Assembly: GCA_033558025.1 (NCBI GenBank)
Contig: JAUCEF010000006.1
Coordinates: 2,232,001-2,296,000, forward strand
Source of the DNA: Phytophthora sp. 'mugwort'
Taxonomy: Eukaryota > Oomycota > Peronosporomycetes > Peronosporales > Peronosporaceae
Length of the DNA stretch: 64,000 nucleotides
Direction: 5' to 3'
Shown: positions 1 to 12,400 of the stretch, piece by piece
Numbering within the stretch: the stretch's first letter is position 1
Layout of the letters: every line of letters begins with the position of its first letter
Notes under the pieces: model-generated
What the model saw: only the letters and a program-made list of their open reading frames with translations
Databases searched by the model: none
Told to the model about the DNA's origin: nothing
Position numbers and translations under genes: made by a program

Positions 1-3000
1 GCGTTCACCTGCGCGATATCCTAATCTAAGTTCAAATCACTGCAATAGTGCAATACCACATTTCCTGAACAAATCTTATAACCTCTAAGAACCAGCGAAA
101 GTGGTACTGTTCAAACGGCTCAGCGGTATCTGTACGCTGCTGCCATCAGTCTAAATAACCAAGGTCAATATATCAGGCGAGTTCTACTGACTTGCCTGGC
201 ACGTCGCGCTGCTGAAGGATCCAGACGCGGGAAGCAACGTCAGGCGCCGGCGGTGTCCGATGCAGCAGCTGTACATGGCGGTGATTACCTTCTGGAAGCC
301 ATCGGTGATTAAAAAGGAAGCCCATCCACCGGTGATTTTGGATCGCTGAGCCAACGAACCACATCTGAGCGTACTGGCGGTACCATCATGAAGGCGACCC
401 ACACAGCTGCTGATCCAACTCGAGTCAATAGAACCCCCACCCATGGTCTCCTTATAAAATCCTTGATCAGCTTGTCCCACGCTCCATATCCTGGCTGCCA
501 ATCGTAAGTGTATCATGGAGGCACCTTCCTTGACTAACCGTGTTTAAGGTGATAAAAATCGCTATGATCAGCTACAAGTGCTTAAAGTCGTCTCAGACCA
601 ATATAACGGGCTCATATTCGCTCTGTGGCCCGCAAGAAGTACGTGAATTTTGCCTAAATTTACCAAATCCGTACCATTTACGAGCTTCGTCAAACCACCG
701 AGCAATCGTTGAACACTTATCATTGGTCAAATGTAGCACCTTTTGGCACATTTGTACGATTCAAAATCTATCACCGAGACGTATCTCGCTTAACTTTTTC
801 TACAGATGTTGTCCCTCGAGAACTAGCTTTTACCGCACTGTTTGTGAGTACTGACGGTTTGCTTTCGTTGTTGGAAGTCTTGCAGACTCTGGAAGTTAGT
901 TGGTGCGTCAGGGGCACATATGGTCGACATGGACTGTTACCGGACCTCAAGGAAGCTGCTTCGTCGTGCATCTCGTCGTTTCTTTGATCTCGATATGTCT
1001 ATACCGGTAAGAAACTCGACAGGGCATGCAGTGATAAATGTGTCGTGCAAAGTCTCCGAGACCTTGCCGCCCCGACCGATAGCGAGTGCGTGCTGCGTGT
1101 GACTTGTATTGGTCCCCGTGCAATTTGTCGAGTCCAACTGAGTTCTCTAAATTAAATAATATTCCGGTGGACACTGTATACTATGGATGGTCGTATCGTA
1201 TTAGTAGTGTCTTCAAAGAGGAGGGCAATCGAGATTGAGGATACCCGGGTCGACGCGGGCAGCTAGGAGAACTAATTCTCGCATTCGTAGACAGGCGCAG
1301 ATTTTTGATTTACCAGTTGCGAGTTTAACTGATGAGGTCTCCGCGTCGGACCTTGGTAACCTCGACGTTGAGGTCAATATACGGGAGGTTCGCTAGCGTC
1401 TTCTAACGATGTTTTAGTTCGGGGCTCTGCTGTATTTCCGGCTATCGGACAAAATTATGCGCCCGTTGTGCATGAAATTAAAGCGCCATGGTTGACAACG
1501 ACGTTCCCAGCTCACGCCCGACATGTTCAGATCCTCGTCAGCATGGCGTACTCGCCACTACTACGACAAATAGCGAGGAATCTCAGTTACGTCATGTACC
1601 TGGTCTCCGTGACCGACCTCGTCCCCGACAAACGAGGGCTTTCATCGTTCGTGGAATGGGTAGATAACGCAATATGACTGGTGGGTTTGTTGCCTAGCTT
1701 GTTATTGACGGGTTCCGACCGTTGCCACCGGGACCACTTCCGAAAATTTACATTGCCACTTCATGCACTAATGAATGACCGGTTCGAAAAGTCGGTGATG
1801 TCTACAGCCATGTCTTTCCTTCAAGTACAAATGCACGCTGCTGTTAAATACAATAGCTGGTGTCGGAGTGACCACCGATCGCTTGGCGGCTGGACGATCC
1901 CCATTTTCATCGTTTGAGCGGGCAACGACTCAACCAAAATTGGGCGCTATGCGCTATTGTAGCAGCATCGCCCTGCACTGGGGCGCAATGACCCCGCCGG
2001 AGCTTGATGACCTGTTTCTTCATCGAATTGCTGTGCTCAGGAAACAGAAGGAGATGGTGGCAGTGTCGGCGTGATCGTGCGAAGCTGCTCACCGCCAACC
2101 CAAGCAGCGGCCGACTTCCTGGTGGTGCCAGGAGGCCTCTTTCCGGCCCATGGAAAAAGCATTGTACGACGAGATCGTGATTAAACGGCTGTAGATAGAA
2201 ATGTCACTCGTGTATGGATTGCCCACATGGCCAAGATAATTTTCGCGCAACCCTAAACCCTAACGACGATGCTGGCTCTGATGGCTTCACTTCCTCTCCC
2301 CCAGTGGTCTCTGGGTTCACGCGCCGCTACAGATTGTCACTACGACGACTCACTAATTTGACTACGTGCGTGACGACACAGTTGTAGATCGTGACGTTTC
2401 GTACATGTCGTTTCTGGAGAAGAGTATCGGAATAAGCTCTTCTGAAAAAATGAACCTGGCCCGCACCATCCTAATGGGTGAAACCGCAGTATATTTTTAG
2501 GACGCGCGTAATCAGACTGTAGCCGCGGATGGGCGTCGTCAAACTGCGGTTCAATCCACGGATTTGGCCTCAATGGGGATTACCGCAGTTCTTGCTGTGT
2601 CGACTACAAAAAATGCTACCACCGCTTTCAATATGGACGTTACCTTCTTTCTGCAAGATTGGATGTGTCAATGCAGCGTATAAGCACGCGCATAGATAAA
2701 CCAAAACTTGTTGAAACGTTAGATTGATCTGATTTTTCTCTGATCGACATAAGTGACTTCAAGTAGACTCTATACATGCTCATATATCCAAGGAACTAAA
2801 GGATAAATGTGCGTAACCCGCGGATGTGCTTCATCCTGGCGGTCTTACACCATATATGCGGGCAGGTGATATAGCCATATACAAAATGTTCCACGACCTA
2901 CTGTATATGGAGATCAACGCTTGGAAGAGTGATTAGGTCCAGTTTACTCAATTCGGTAACCCACGAATGCCATCCGTGGCTGCCGCCTGTGCATCGGTGT

Positions 3001-3300
3001 TGAAGGCGAAGCGAAACGGACTCTGACACGGTGGATAACTCGATCGCTGCTGCTGTTTTTGTGAGATCCAGCCAGGATCCAGTACATTACTATGATGCGC
3101 TGTAAGCGACACATATCATTCGCATGCACATGTAACCACGGCTTGTGGCTTGTGCACGCACGTTTGAGGACATGTAAGACTCAGTATGATGACAAGCAGG
3201 GTTGGCTGTGAGCACGAAGCTGTGCAGCCTCCGTTGGTGTCGTACTTAGAGTTAGTATAAAATAGCTTGCTCGTATTAGTACTGCGTACAATACATCGAT
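1..3300. other. Repeat-like tract without a recognisable gene
   Basis: Only short open frames (under about 110 codons) occur on either strand, and none shows a domain I recognise. The base composition and broken frames look like decayed transposon DNA. A two-unit telomere-like motif lies at 2249-2264. I see no splice-joined gene here. Confidence 0.5.
2249..2264. repeat. Two-unit telomere-like motif (CCCTAAA)
   Basis: Two head-to-tail CCCTAAA-type units are visible. The oomycete telomere repeat is TTTAGGG, the same motif on the other strand. Two copies are too few to prove an interstitial telomere; chance is a real alternative. Confidence 0.3.
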
Positions 3301-4850
3301 TGTTGGCAAGGCAGTGACTCCGGAACGGAGCCTCACTCTCACTTTGGAACTTGGCTCGGCGAGCTCAAGTGAGGCCCCCTCTCCCCCAGCTCCAGATCAT
3401 TGCCAAGCCTGTCGCTGGCATTATGCCTCGGCACTCACGTGTCTTACGAATTCTTCCTTATCTGTCAACTCGTTACGCTGTCTCATCTACGTGTCCTAGT
3501 GATGTGAACCTGAGGAGTAGTAGCCAGCAAGACGGTGACGAGAGGGACACCACCCCTCAGGTTATGAGCCCAAGAAGATCGCAGGACGTTGCAACTACCG
3601 CAAGTGATTCCCAGCCTGAACAAGAAGCGGTCATTTCTGACGAAATGGTAGTCGAAGGCATAGTTCCCTTACGGGACGTGCTGGAAGAATATACGGGTTT
3701 GATGGAAGACGCGAAGAATCTCAACAGTCGATTGGCTGAAATTCCAGGTCGGATCCCGCTACTGACCCTGCTACTGCGCAGTGTTCAAAACCCAAGGACC
3801 CGTGCTGGTGACCAGCCGCGGGAAACTGGCCCACGGGCTGGAAGCCCGGGTCGAGGAGAAGGAGCATTCGGAAATCCTCCCCCTCCACCACCATCAAGCG
3901 ACCCAGCGACGCTGGAGACGACGGCAGACGTGGTCCTGCGCCGCGGAGAAGACCAAGCATGGATGTCAACAACTTCGTCCAGCGCTACAACGACGTGGAG
4001 CTATCTAAGTTCACGTCGGTGCTGATGGGCGCGCGGATTGTGCTGCCAGAGCGAAAGACCAAGGCTGAATACGCCGGTTGGCCCATCGAAGTAATGCTGC
4101 GCATCCAGCCACTTCGGCTGGACGCGATCACGAGTCCTCGTTGGCGTGATGCGTCTCCCCGACGTAATTACCGTGGCCAACCACCCCAATGATTTGCAGG
4201 GCGCGATCTGCCAGGTGCCGCGCCCTGGACTGAACCACGATTTGTGAATGCTGTTGATCGCCGTGCGAACACGAGAGATGCTCGCTCTATTGATTGGATT
4301 CTCGATTCTGGGTCGCAAGCTAATGTCTGCAATGACCTCTCAGTGTTTGCAACGCTCCCTGAGGACAAGGCAAGCAGATTGGATTTTGCTAATGGCACAT
4401 CTGAAAATGCGTCTACATCTGGCTCTGTGTTGCTACATGTATGCAACCAGGCAACAGGCAAGTTGGAAGATCGTCTACTGGACGACATGGTGTACAGCCC
4501 TAACGCCAGCGTCAACATCATCAGCTTGGGTTGCATACAGATGATCGGGGGGGGGGGTACAAATTCAACTGCTCGGATGACCAGAAGTCTGCATGGCTGT
4601 CTAAATCTGGGTGCTGTGCTTCGAGATGCGTGACCTCTACCGCTTGCGTACGGACTGCACTACTGGCGTAAAGGTGAATGTCGTGAAGAAGAAGACGATG
4701 ACCAGCAGGAAAGCAATGGAGTTGCTACAGCAGCGCTTCGGTCATCTAAGCATGGACACTGTGAAGGTGTTGACAAGCAAGTTGGATGTGGGAGTAAAGA
4801 TCAATGACAAAGATTTGAGCCCCACTCGGCCATCTGCGCTGCAGTGGTGA
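3301..4850 (+). mobile_element. Copia-type retrotransposon fragment (gag/protease/gag-pre-integrase), frameshifted
   Basis: A gag-like open frame runs 3351-4025. It is followed, in shifting frames, by an aspartic-protease segment at about 4290-4540 with the Copia-style WILDSGSQ active-site motif and the downstream NIISLG block. A gag-pre-integrase segment (LLQQRFGHLSMDTVKVL) follows at about 4715-4790. A run of nine or more G near 4548 sits where the frame is lost between the protease and the DLYRLRTDC segment. Integrase, reverse transcriptase and RNase H are absent, so this is a truncated, inactive copy. The 5' part (3355-3563) recurs at 5657-5854. Confidence 0.7.
3355..3563 (+). repeat. Direct repeat, copy 1 (Copia 5' region)
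   Basis: About 209 bp from the CTCGGCGAGCTC start to CTCAGGTT are repeated in the same orientation at 5657-5854 with scattered substitutions and short deletions. The repeat covers the beginning of the gag-like frame, so it is internal Copia sequence and not obviously an LTR. Confidence 0.8.
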
Positions 4851-5656
4851 CCCGTGGTGGTTCGGCATACCTCGTGGCGGCGAGTTGTAGCTTGGGGCGG
4901 TTCATTTCCACGCCATCCAGCTCCCCGCGGCGGAGACTGCCAACGAGCATCATGGGTAGCGTCCACGCTCAACAGACTTACGTCGTGGAGAACGTTCACG
5001 TTCAGCATGTTCAAACTGCCGACTACCATACTGATAGATCGTTCCCGGATGTCACATCTCCGATTGTCAAGCCTCGGGCTGTTGTAGTGATCCTCCGACA
5101 CAGGCACACCCTCTCGTAATTCACCTTCCGTGTGTCATGCATGACTCACGCATCAACCCTTGCGACCATCGATCTGTCCACGTTCATGTTATATAGCACC
5201 GGCTTCTATAAGTTCTCGACGTACGTGATTATCACATCGTTGTTGCACATGCAGTACTTCATAGTTCCGCGGTGTAACTCGTTCATTGCTTACAGGTACG
5301 CTGCGTTGTAGCTGTGGCTGCCGAGGCGTTGTCGGTACACTTGCGTTCTCTCGAAACTCAGATGCCGTATGACTTGGTGGTGTCGTAGGCGAGAGCACGG
5401 ACGACGCAGCTTGCGTGGTCGGATCCACCTCCACACGACACCACATTCACGAGTGAAGTCACGGTATGCTTGCCGTTCTTGTTCTTGAGTCGCTGCTCCA
5501 GTTCCGGCTTCAGAATGCGTCGCGTGTATTGCTAGAAAGATGAAGAAGATGCACCACCCACGGATCCCTGTGCGGGAACCGCGGCAACTTGGAATCCTTG
5601 CTATGGACATTTGCTCGATGACGGAGCCGACAGTAACGAATGCAACGACGTTTCTG
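4851..5656. other. No recognisable gene between the two direct repeats
   Basis: Open frames exist on both strands (for example 5290-5712 minus) but none resembles a family I know. The interval lies between the truncated Copia coding part and a second copy of its 5' end, so it is most likely retrotransposon-derived or nested insertion DNA. Confidence 0.4.
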
Positions 5657-5854
5657 CTCGGCGAGCTCAAGTGAGGCTCCACCCAGCTCCAGATCACTGC
5701 CAAGCCTGGCATTATGCACCGGCACTCACGTGTCTTACGAATTCTTCCTTATCTGTTAACTCGCTACGCTGTCTCATCTATGTGTCCTAGTGATGTGAAC
5801 CTGAGGAGTAGTAGCCAGCAAGACGGTGACGAGAGGGACACTATCTCTCAGGTT
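5657..5854 (+). repeat. Direct repeat, copy 2 (Copia 5' region)
   Basis: Second copy of the 3355-3563 sequence, slightly shorter because of small deletions. It breaks off after CTCAGGTTTT and is followed by unrelated sequence, so it looks like a truncated second insertion of the same Copia family. Confidence 0.8.
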
Positions 5855-6087
5855 TTGCAGCGGGTCGCATGGATTGTCGCATCGGTCAGCACAACGCTAT
5901 TAAGGTTAGTTTTGCGCGAAGTGAATCAACGAGTGAATGCTGTCGGCTGCAGCAGAAGCCTGTGATACATTGAGAGTAACCTTCAATAGACTAAGGGTAG
6001 CTTTTGCAATTTAATGGGGAGAAATAATTAGTGTCACGGTATTCATTTAATTGGTAATGTACCTGTAGTGGCCACACACTCGGCATA

Positions 6088-6740
6088 CTACCAGTGACCG
6101 AGTTGTCCACAGTTGGCACAGTTCGACTTCGCCTTCTTGCGTCCAGCTTTGCCGGCCCTGGTATCGCGCCTCTTTTTCTTGAACTTGCCCTTCTTCTGAC
6201 CTTGGTTCACGTAAATAACTTGAGCAGCCTGTGTCGATCGCGGCGCTGCCTGCGATGACTGCAACTTACGCATCCGGTCTCGGGCTTGCTCCACCGTACG
6301 CAGGCGCTGCACAGCGTGAGCAACTTGCGATCGTTCTTGCTACACCACAGCGTGTGCTATCTCGCTGTACTCATGCAACGCGTCCGACAGCTGCAAGATC
6401 GCATGCTCGCACTCGGCTAAGTCGCCGTTCCCCTGGCGTAAGCGGCACACCAGCTTCTTCATGCTGGCCACGTACTTGGCCACCGTCTCTGTAGGCTGCA
6501 GCAAGCGGTTCATCAGTCTCGACGTATATCTACACAGGGTTGACACGGTCGCCCGCATCAAAGTGGGCCGTTTTGCGCTCCCCCAGCAGCGATGACGCCT
6601 CCATCTGGTGCCGTAGCTCCTTAACCTTGAAAGTCACGCACAGTTCCAGTGACAGTGTCAGCGCCAAGGCCGTGAACGCCACGCCCTTGCGCGTCGTGTA
6701 CCAGTCCGCGTACTTGGGTTGCAGGTAGCCTGTGCGTGCA
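6088..6740 (-). mobile_element. Copia-type gag fragment with CCHC zinc knuckle, opposite orientation
   Basis: Read on the minus strand, frames at 6730-6340 give a gag-like segment (QPKYADWYTTRKG, then LLQPTETVAKYVASMKKLV). Frames at 6312-6088 give a basic stretch followed by CANCGQLGHW, the start of a CCHC zinc knuckle. These are the UBN2-type gag core and nucleocapsid of a Copia element. The pieces are in different frames and no pol follows. Its orientation is opposite to the Copia piece at 3301-4850, so the two are separate insertions or a rearranged nest. Confidence 0.65.
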
Positions 6741-6770
6741 TCGTATCTCTCGAGGCCATACTACAAGCCC

Positions 6771-8369
6771 TGTTACAAATAGTGCCCTGGTGGACAACTC
6801 GAAACACCACAAACAATAAAAAAGCCCCTGCTGTAGATAGTGTCCCTCTGCTACAAATTTTATTGGGTGAAACATTGAGAGCTCTACGCACCACCAATTT
6901 GTAGAGCAAGGTTAAGCTCAATGACTCCCGCATTGTGCGATTTCCAGTTTAACGAATGGGCCCCCGACGAACCAGTATCAGCAACGGCACCAAGCAAGAG
7001 GTGATCACTTGGATCGACATGGATGGCGAAGGCATTCCAACGCGTGCCGTGGCACACTTCCGTCTTCAAGGCATGTCCCTTGATCTGGGGACAGTGCGCA
7101 AGTGGTGGCGTAACCGTACTGTGATCATGGCAGCCTCCCCTCACCACGTGGGAATCAGGAGGCGGGAGAAGCCGAGCTCTCGGCGCCTTGGAGGACGTCC
7201 TCCTCGATGCGATAATCGAGCGCCGCCTCCGCAAGGAAAAGGTCCGGCGCGAGTAAATCACCGAAAAGGCGAGATACATTTTGACGGCATGGAGGCTAGC
7301 GGGACCCAGATTATTGCATCACTAGCTTGGGTGACAAAGTTCATGCGCCGGAACGACTTATCCCTGTGCCGGCACACGAACTTATCTGACGAGAAGCTGA
7401 CCGACCGAGCTGTTAGCTACATGCACTTTTAACCAATCACATCAGCTCATTCGACTTCAACAAGACGGTGCTGATGGACGAGACGTCAGTCTTTTTTGAA
7501 GACGCTCGCAATACGACGGCAGATGTCACTGATAGTCATCACGTTGTCGTCCGATCGACAGGTTTCGCATCCATGCACGTGACCGTGGTACTCGCGATGA
7601 CAGCTTCTGGACGCAAGCTGACACCGTTTGTGATATGGAAGAACAAGCACGGCGCGTCGCACCATCAAGCAGGTACACTCAGTGCTTGTGACAGATCAGC
7701 CCAAGGCCTGGGTAGACTCAGAGCTGCTCAACAACTGGATTGACAGAGCGTTTCCAGCTGTTTTAGCTGGGGATGGGCAAGCCCTAGTGAGGGATTCCAT
7801 GCGGGCGCATATTTCGGCGAAGGTGAAAACAAAGCGTGCTCAAAAGGATATCGCTTTGTGCGTTATTCCGGGGGGAGGGGGTACTGCTTATGTACAGACT
7901 GGAGATATAGAATTTTATAAGGTCTTCAAGAACCGGCTGAGCGACCTGATCGACACTTGGAAGCAATCAGATCAAGTGGCGTACACCCGCGGAGGCAACC
8001 CGCGGCCGCCTCCTATTGAGACTGTGTGCGACTGGGTGAAGCAAGCGTGGCATGATACGCCGCTTTTGTGCAAAACTCCATCGACGCTGCTGGGTTTCAC
8101 AACGACCCCCAAGAACTGGTTCATTTGGAACCATGATGTCTACGGGTGGAAGTTTCAGAAGACTTGGAGAGCTCAGCATGACGAAGAGTCAAAGAGCGAC
8201 CGACAACGACGAAGCGTTCAACTTGGACGAAATTGACTGCGCGCTGGACGATGTCGACCTGATTGACGCGTAGGTAATGGTGCGCTCTGTTACGAATAGA
8301 AGCACTTTCGCTCTTGCAGTCATTTTGAGGGGGCTGTAAAAAATAGAAACCCGGTCACTATTCGTAAAA
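6771..8369 (+). mobile_element. pogo-like DDE transposon with candidate terminal inverted repeats (inactive)
   Basis: Frames at 6956-7432, 7468-7680 and 7682-8273 together follow the layout of a CENP-B/pogo-type transposase. First comes an N-terminal helix-turn-helix region, then SLAWVTKFMRRNDLSL, then MDETSVFF (first acidic residue), VRDSMRAHISAKV (second) and TGDIEFYKVFK (third). The frame is broken at least twice (near 7435 and 7680), so it is a pseudogene. About 20 bp at 6771-6790 match the reverse complement of 8350-8369 at roughly 16 positions, suggesting terminal inverted repeats and an element of about 1.6 kb. The TIR call is by eye and target-site duplications were not confirmed. Confidence 0.6.
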
Positions 8370-9454
8370 AAAAAATACGTTAATATTTGTACATATATTG
8401 TGAAAGCGTTACTGTAGCTATTATGTCTCATTATTCAGCCATGAAATTGATAATACATTACCTCTTTTAATGGGTAATGCATTTACCGGTAAAAGCAACT
8501 ACCGGTAGGCAGCAAATCAGGCGACCTTTCAGCGACCTTGATCAAATATTAATTTAGATGTTCGAAAGTTAGCCGACGCTTAAATTTGGAAGTGACAACC
8601 ACGACAAGGCCAACACATTCGCATTCGAGACAATCGGCAAGTTTTTTTTCTTACAAAATGACACTGCCGTGAAACGATACTGTCCGACAAAACTGCCAGG
8701 TGGTGGGCGTTCGTGATGAAGTGAGCGCTTACCGCTGCAGCTTCAGTCTCCATGACTTACGCAGTGGTAAAGCGTCCGCCTCGCGTGGTCGTCATGTAAA
8801 GGCGTGCGTTCGCCTCGTTTCACTAACACGGCGAACAGCAGCGCGCGTCCTCTTCGGCCTTGGCAGTAGTAAACACTTATCCAAAGCCTTTGTGGCAACT
8901 CGATCTCGAAAAGCGACGTTGAGAAAGATAGTCCGGGGTCCTAGGGAACATTGAAATAGGTCAAACAAAACAGAAACATATTTTATATCGGTCTGCTCTA
9001 ACAGCACACTGACTCATTTCCCCCATACTGTACATCTCGAGCGGAAGTCTATTTTCGGTGGTACTTTGCCAGCCTCAGCACCAACGCTGGATCGCCTGAC
9101 ACGGCAAATGCAAGCATCATATGCACGCTGCTGTGCCCAAAGTTGACCGACCGCGAGACGAAAAACCGAGACCTGAAGCCCCCACAACATCACAATACGA
9201 AACGCTTCGAATGCGCGGGCACAAACAAAAAAGGAAAGGACAGTGTTACATAACTGCTTTCACCTATTTTTCCTGCCACACAAAATACTTTCTACAGAAA
9301 ATTTATGTCAGAAATCCGTAACAAACCTGGTTCAATATCCTACAAGTGCAAACTTCACCTTGAAAAAGCTTTACAAGAACAGGCGCAGAAAGCCGCTTCA
9401 TACTCGGCATAGTACGTTTCGCCGACGCCTCGTCACCTCCTTAAGAGATTCCTC
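8370..9454. other. Intergenic region upstream of the kinase; tRNA-like box pair at 8757-8815
   Basis: No coding region recognised. At 8757-8815 a TTACGCAGTGGTAAAGCG segment resembles a tRNA A box and D-arm (CGC/GCG stem), and a GCGTTCGCCTCG segment about 40 nt downstream resembles a B box. Acceptor and anticodon stems do not pair, so it is not a functional tRNA. The 3' end of the interval is the 5' leader of the kinase gene. Confidence 0.5.
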
Positions 9455-12400
9455 ATGGCCGAGCGGCCGCAGCAGCTCGCCCTGGCCCGCGTGGCCGAGC
9501 TGGAGCTCCCCACGGACGGCAGTGGGCGCCGCACAAGCGCCAGCAGTACCAGCAGCAGCGACATGGAACGTTTACACGAAGAGTTGCGGCTCGAGATTCA
9601 GCCCCAGCGCCTCCAGCGTCAGTATACCCTCAACGTGCCGCCCTTCAGCGGTGGCGGCACCTCCATGTCCCGCTCCGGGCTCCTGGACGCCACGCCGGAC
9701 GTGTTGGAGGACGTGCTGAACCGCTGGGAGAAGAACCAGGTCAAGTGGCGCCGTTTCGCGTCCAACGACGGGAATCAGGAGGCATCGACCGCAGATGACG
9801 ACGCCGTCATACTGGAGGACGGCGGGGACCTGTTTGAGAGCGTCCAGAGAGCCGAGACCTTCGATGTGACGTTCGGAGACGGCTTTCTTGGCCTTGAGTT
9901 CGTGCTCGATGTGCCCAGGAACAAGGTTGTGGTCAAGAGCGTGCACATGGAGACGTGGACGACTGTGGTCATGAACATCCCGCCAGGGGTCACGATTTCC
10001 AGGGGGTTGTCGGTGGAAGCTGTGAATTCTCGAAATGTGAGCGCCATGTCCCCTGAAGACGTGCTGGACAACCTGCAGTTCAGCAGGCGGCCCATGACGG
10101 TGACATTTCGACGCGCAAACAAGTCGGTGGTCGTGTGTAAGCTCTGTGAGACGAAAGTCGATGCCAGCAGCTTGGATGAGCACACTAACTACTGTGTGAT
10201 GTCCAAGAGGGTGGAGCTGGAAGCGGATGTTATTAACAACTCGTTGGAGAAGCTCACGTCGACGATTAACGCGGCGCTGGGAGCGCAGGCTGTGATGCCC
10301 ACGTTTAACCAGGATAAAATGCAAATCTATCATGCATTGCGCGTGGTGGCAATCCAGGCTTCTACGTGTGATGTGTCCAGCGTGGATTCATTCGCGCTCT
10401 GTGCCCGATTAGTAAAAATTATCGACAGAATACGACAGGAAGAAGTGGAAACGTCTAATTTCGACGTCGAACAGGCTAAGTACTGCTCGAAGCTGCGCAA
10501 CTTGATCCACCTCAAAATGAGCAAGATGCGGGCGTCGCACAAGGTGATGTTCCAACAGGCCCCGGTTGAGGATGTACGGGGGCCTTTAAAGCGCACGAAG
10601 TCGCTGGAGGATATCGAGAACAGCGATGGACTTCGCTTACCACGACGGTCGAGCTTGAAACCAGCATCCTTTCGTGTTTCTATTCGTGATTTCCAAATCG
10701 TCAAGCCGATCTCGAAGGGCGCTTTCGGCAAGGTGTTCCTTGCTCGGAAGAAGACGACAGGCGACCAGTATGCGATTAAAGTGCTTGCGAAAGAGCACTT
10801 ACTACGCAAAAAGCAGGTACATCGATTGTCTGCTCCATAACGTTTACCAGCTTAGTGCTGTCTACTGAGCATTTGCTCCGCTGCTCGTGTGTGCCACCAC
10901 AGATCCAGCAGATTGAGACAGAGAGGAATATTCTGGCCAGTGTGGTGAGCCCCTTCGTTGTGAAGTTGTTCTGGACGTTCCAAACCAAGTAAGCGTCCAT
11001 GCTTGTGCAGTAGAAACTTGCATAACGAGGCGATCAGCAACTTATATTTGATGATATTTAAATTGTTGTCGCTAGGCGCAATTTGTTTTTGGTGATGGAG
11101 TACCTTCCTGGCGGTGATTTCATGTCGTTGTTGGAGTGCATTGTGCAGCTTGAAGAGCAGGTAAGCTTGTACAAACCGTACATTTCTTGTGCTCTTAAGA
11201 TACTGACGCAGCAGTGTGGATGTTGTTTAATAGGTGGCTTGCGTGTACATTGCGGAGATTGCAATCGCGCTCAATCACTTGCATACTAAGGGTTGTGTTC
11301 ACAGGTTCGAAAATGCGAATTGGTTTGGTCATTTACACGCCGTTTGCACTCTGGCTCACTCGTTTGTCCGTCTATCCAACTTGCCTGGTTTTTGGCACAT
11401 AGAGACCTGAAACCCGACAATATTTTGCTTTCATCAACCGGCCACATTAAGGTGCGTTGGCATCTATACAACTTTACGCCTCCATTGTCTCGACTCTGAT
11501 CACATTCGCCACCGTTCTCCCTATAGCTTACGGATTTCGGCTTGTCTGAAGAAGCTGTCGCGATCAGCGACACTGATTCAGAACCTGACGATGAATCCAT
11601 GGCGCAGGACTCGGATATTCTGACGGGCACTCCGTTGGGGGAGGCACTATCCGCACTAGCACACAATCGCCCGCGGCACGCTTCGGCATTCAAGAAAAAG
11701 AAGTCTGCTTACCATACATATGGGCGATGCGGAACGCCCGACTATCTAGCTCCGGAAATCATTCTTGGTGTCCCCCACGGGCCTCCGGTGGACTACTGGG
11801 CACTCGGAATCATCCTCTACGAGATGCTGGTTGGGTTTCCCCCATTCAACGATGACACTGTGGACGCCATTTTTGGGAACATTCTCGAGCGACAAATTCT
11901 GTGGCCGGATGGCGAGAAGTGCTTGTCTGTCGAAGCAATGGATTTGATAGACAAGCTGCTTGACCCGAACCCAGCAAATCGTATGGGCTGGGAGAGGATC
12001 AAACTACACCCGTTTTTCGATGGCATTAACTGGGATACGATTTTGGAATCCGTGCCACCATTTGTGCCGACGTTGGAGGGACCGAATGATACGAGCTATT
12101 TCAACAACCGTAATCTCACCGACATCTTCATCGACGACGACGAGTTTGATGATGCTTCTCGCTCTGAAAGCAGTCAGAACAACATCGGCTCGGAACCTGA
12201 GAACGACGACCAACTTGACCCAAAGAGAGACGAAGATTGTGGCACTGAAAATAACAGCACAAGCAATGCGTCTGCTGCTACTGCGGACGTTAGCATGTCG
12301 TGGAGAACCGCGGGAGCCCTAGGCGCTCTAGATTCAGTGGGTGCTACACCTGACGAGTACGTGGGTGACGGTGACCAGATGGAAGACAATAACAGCCACT

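Noticed and set aside
8740..8830. Functional tRNA
   Set aside because: The D-arm is plausible, but anticodon and acceptor stems do not pair; kept only as a SINE/tRNA-relic idea.
9572..10333. 253-codon minus-strand frame inside the kinase exon
   Set aside because: It is the antisense of the strongly conserved kinase N-terminus and has no motif of its own.
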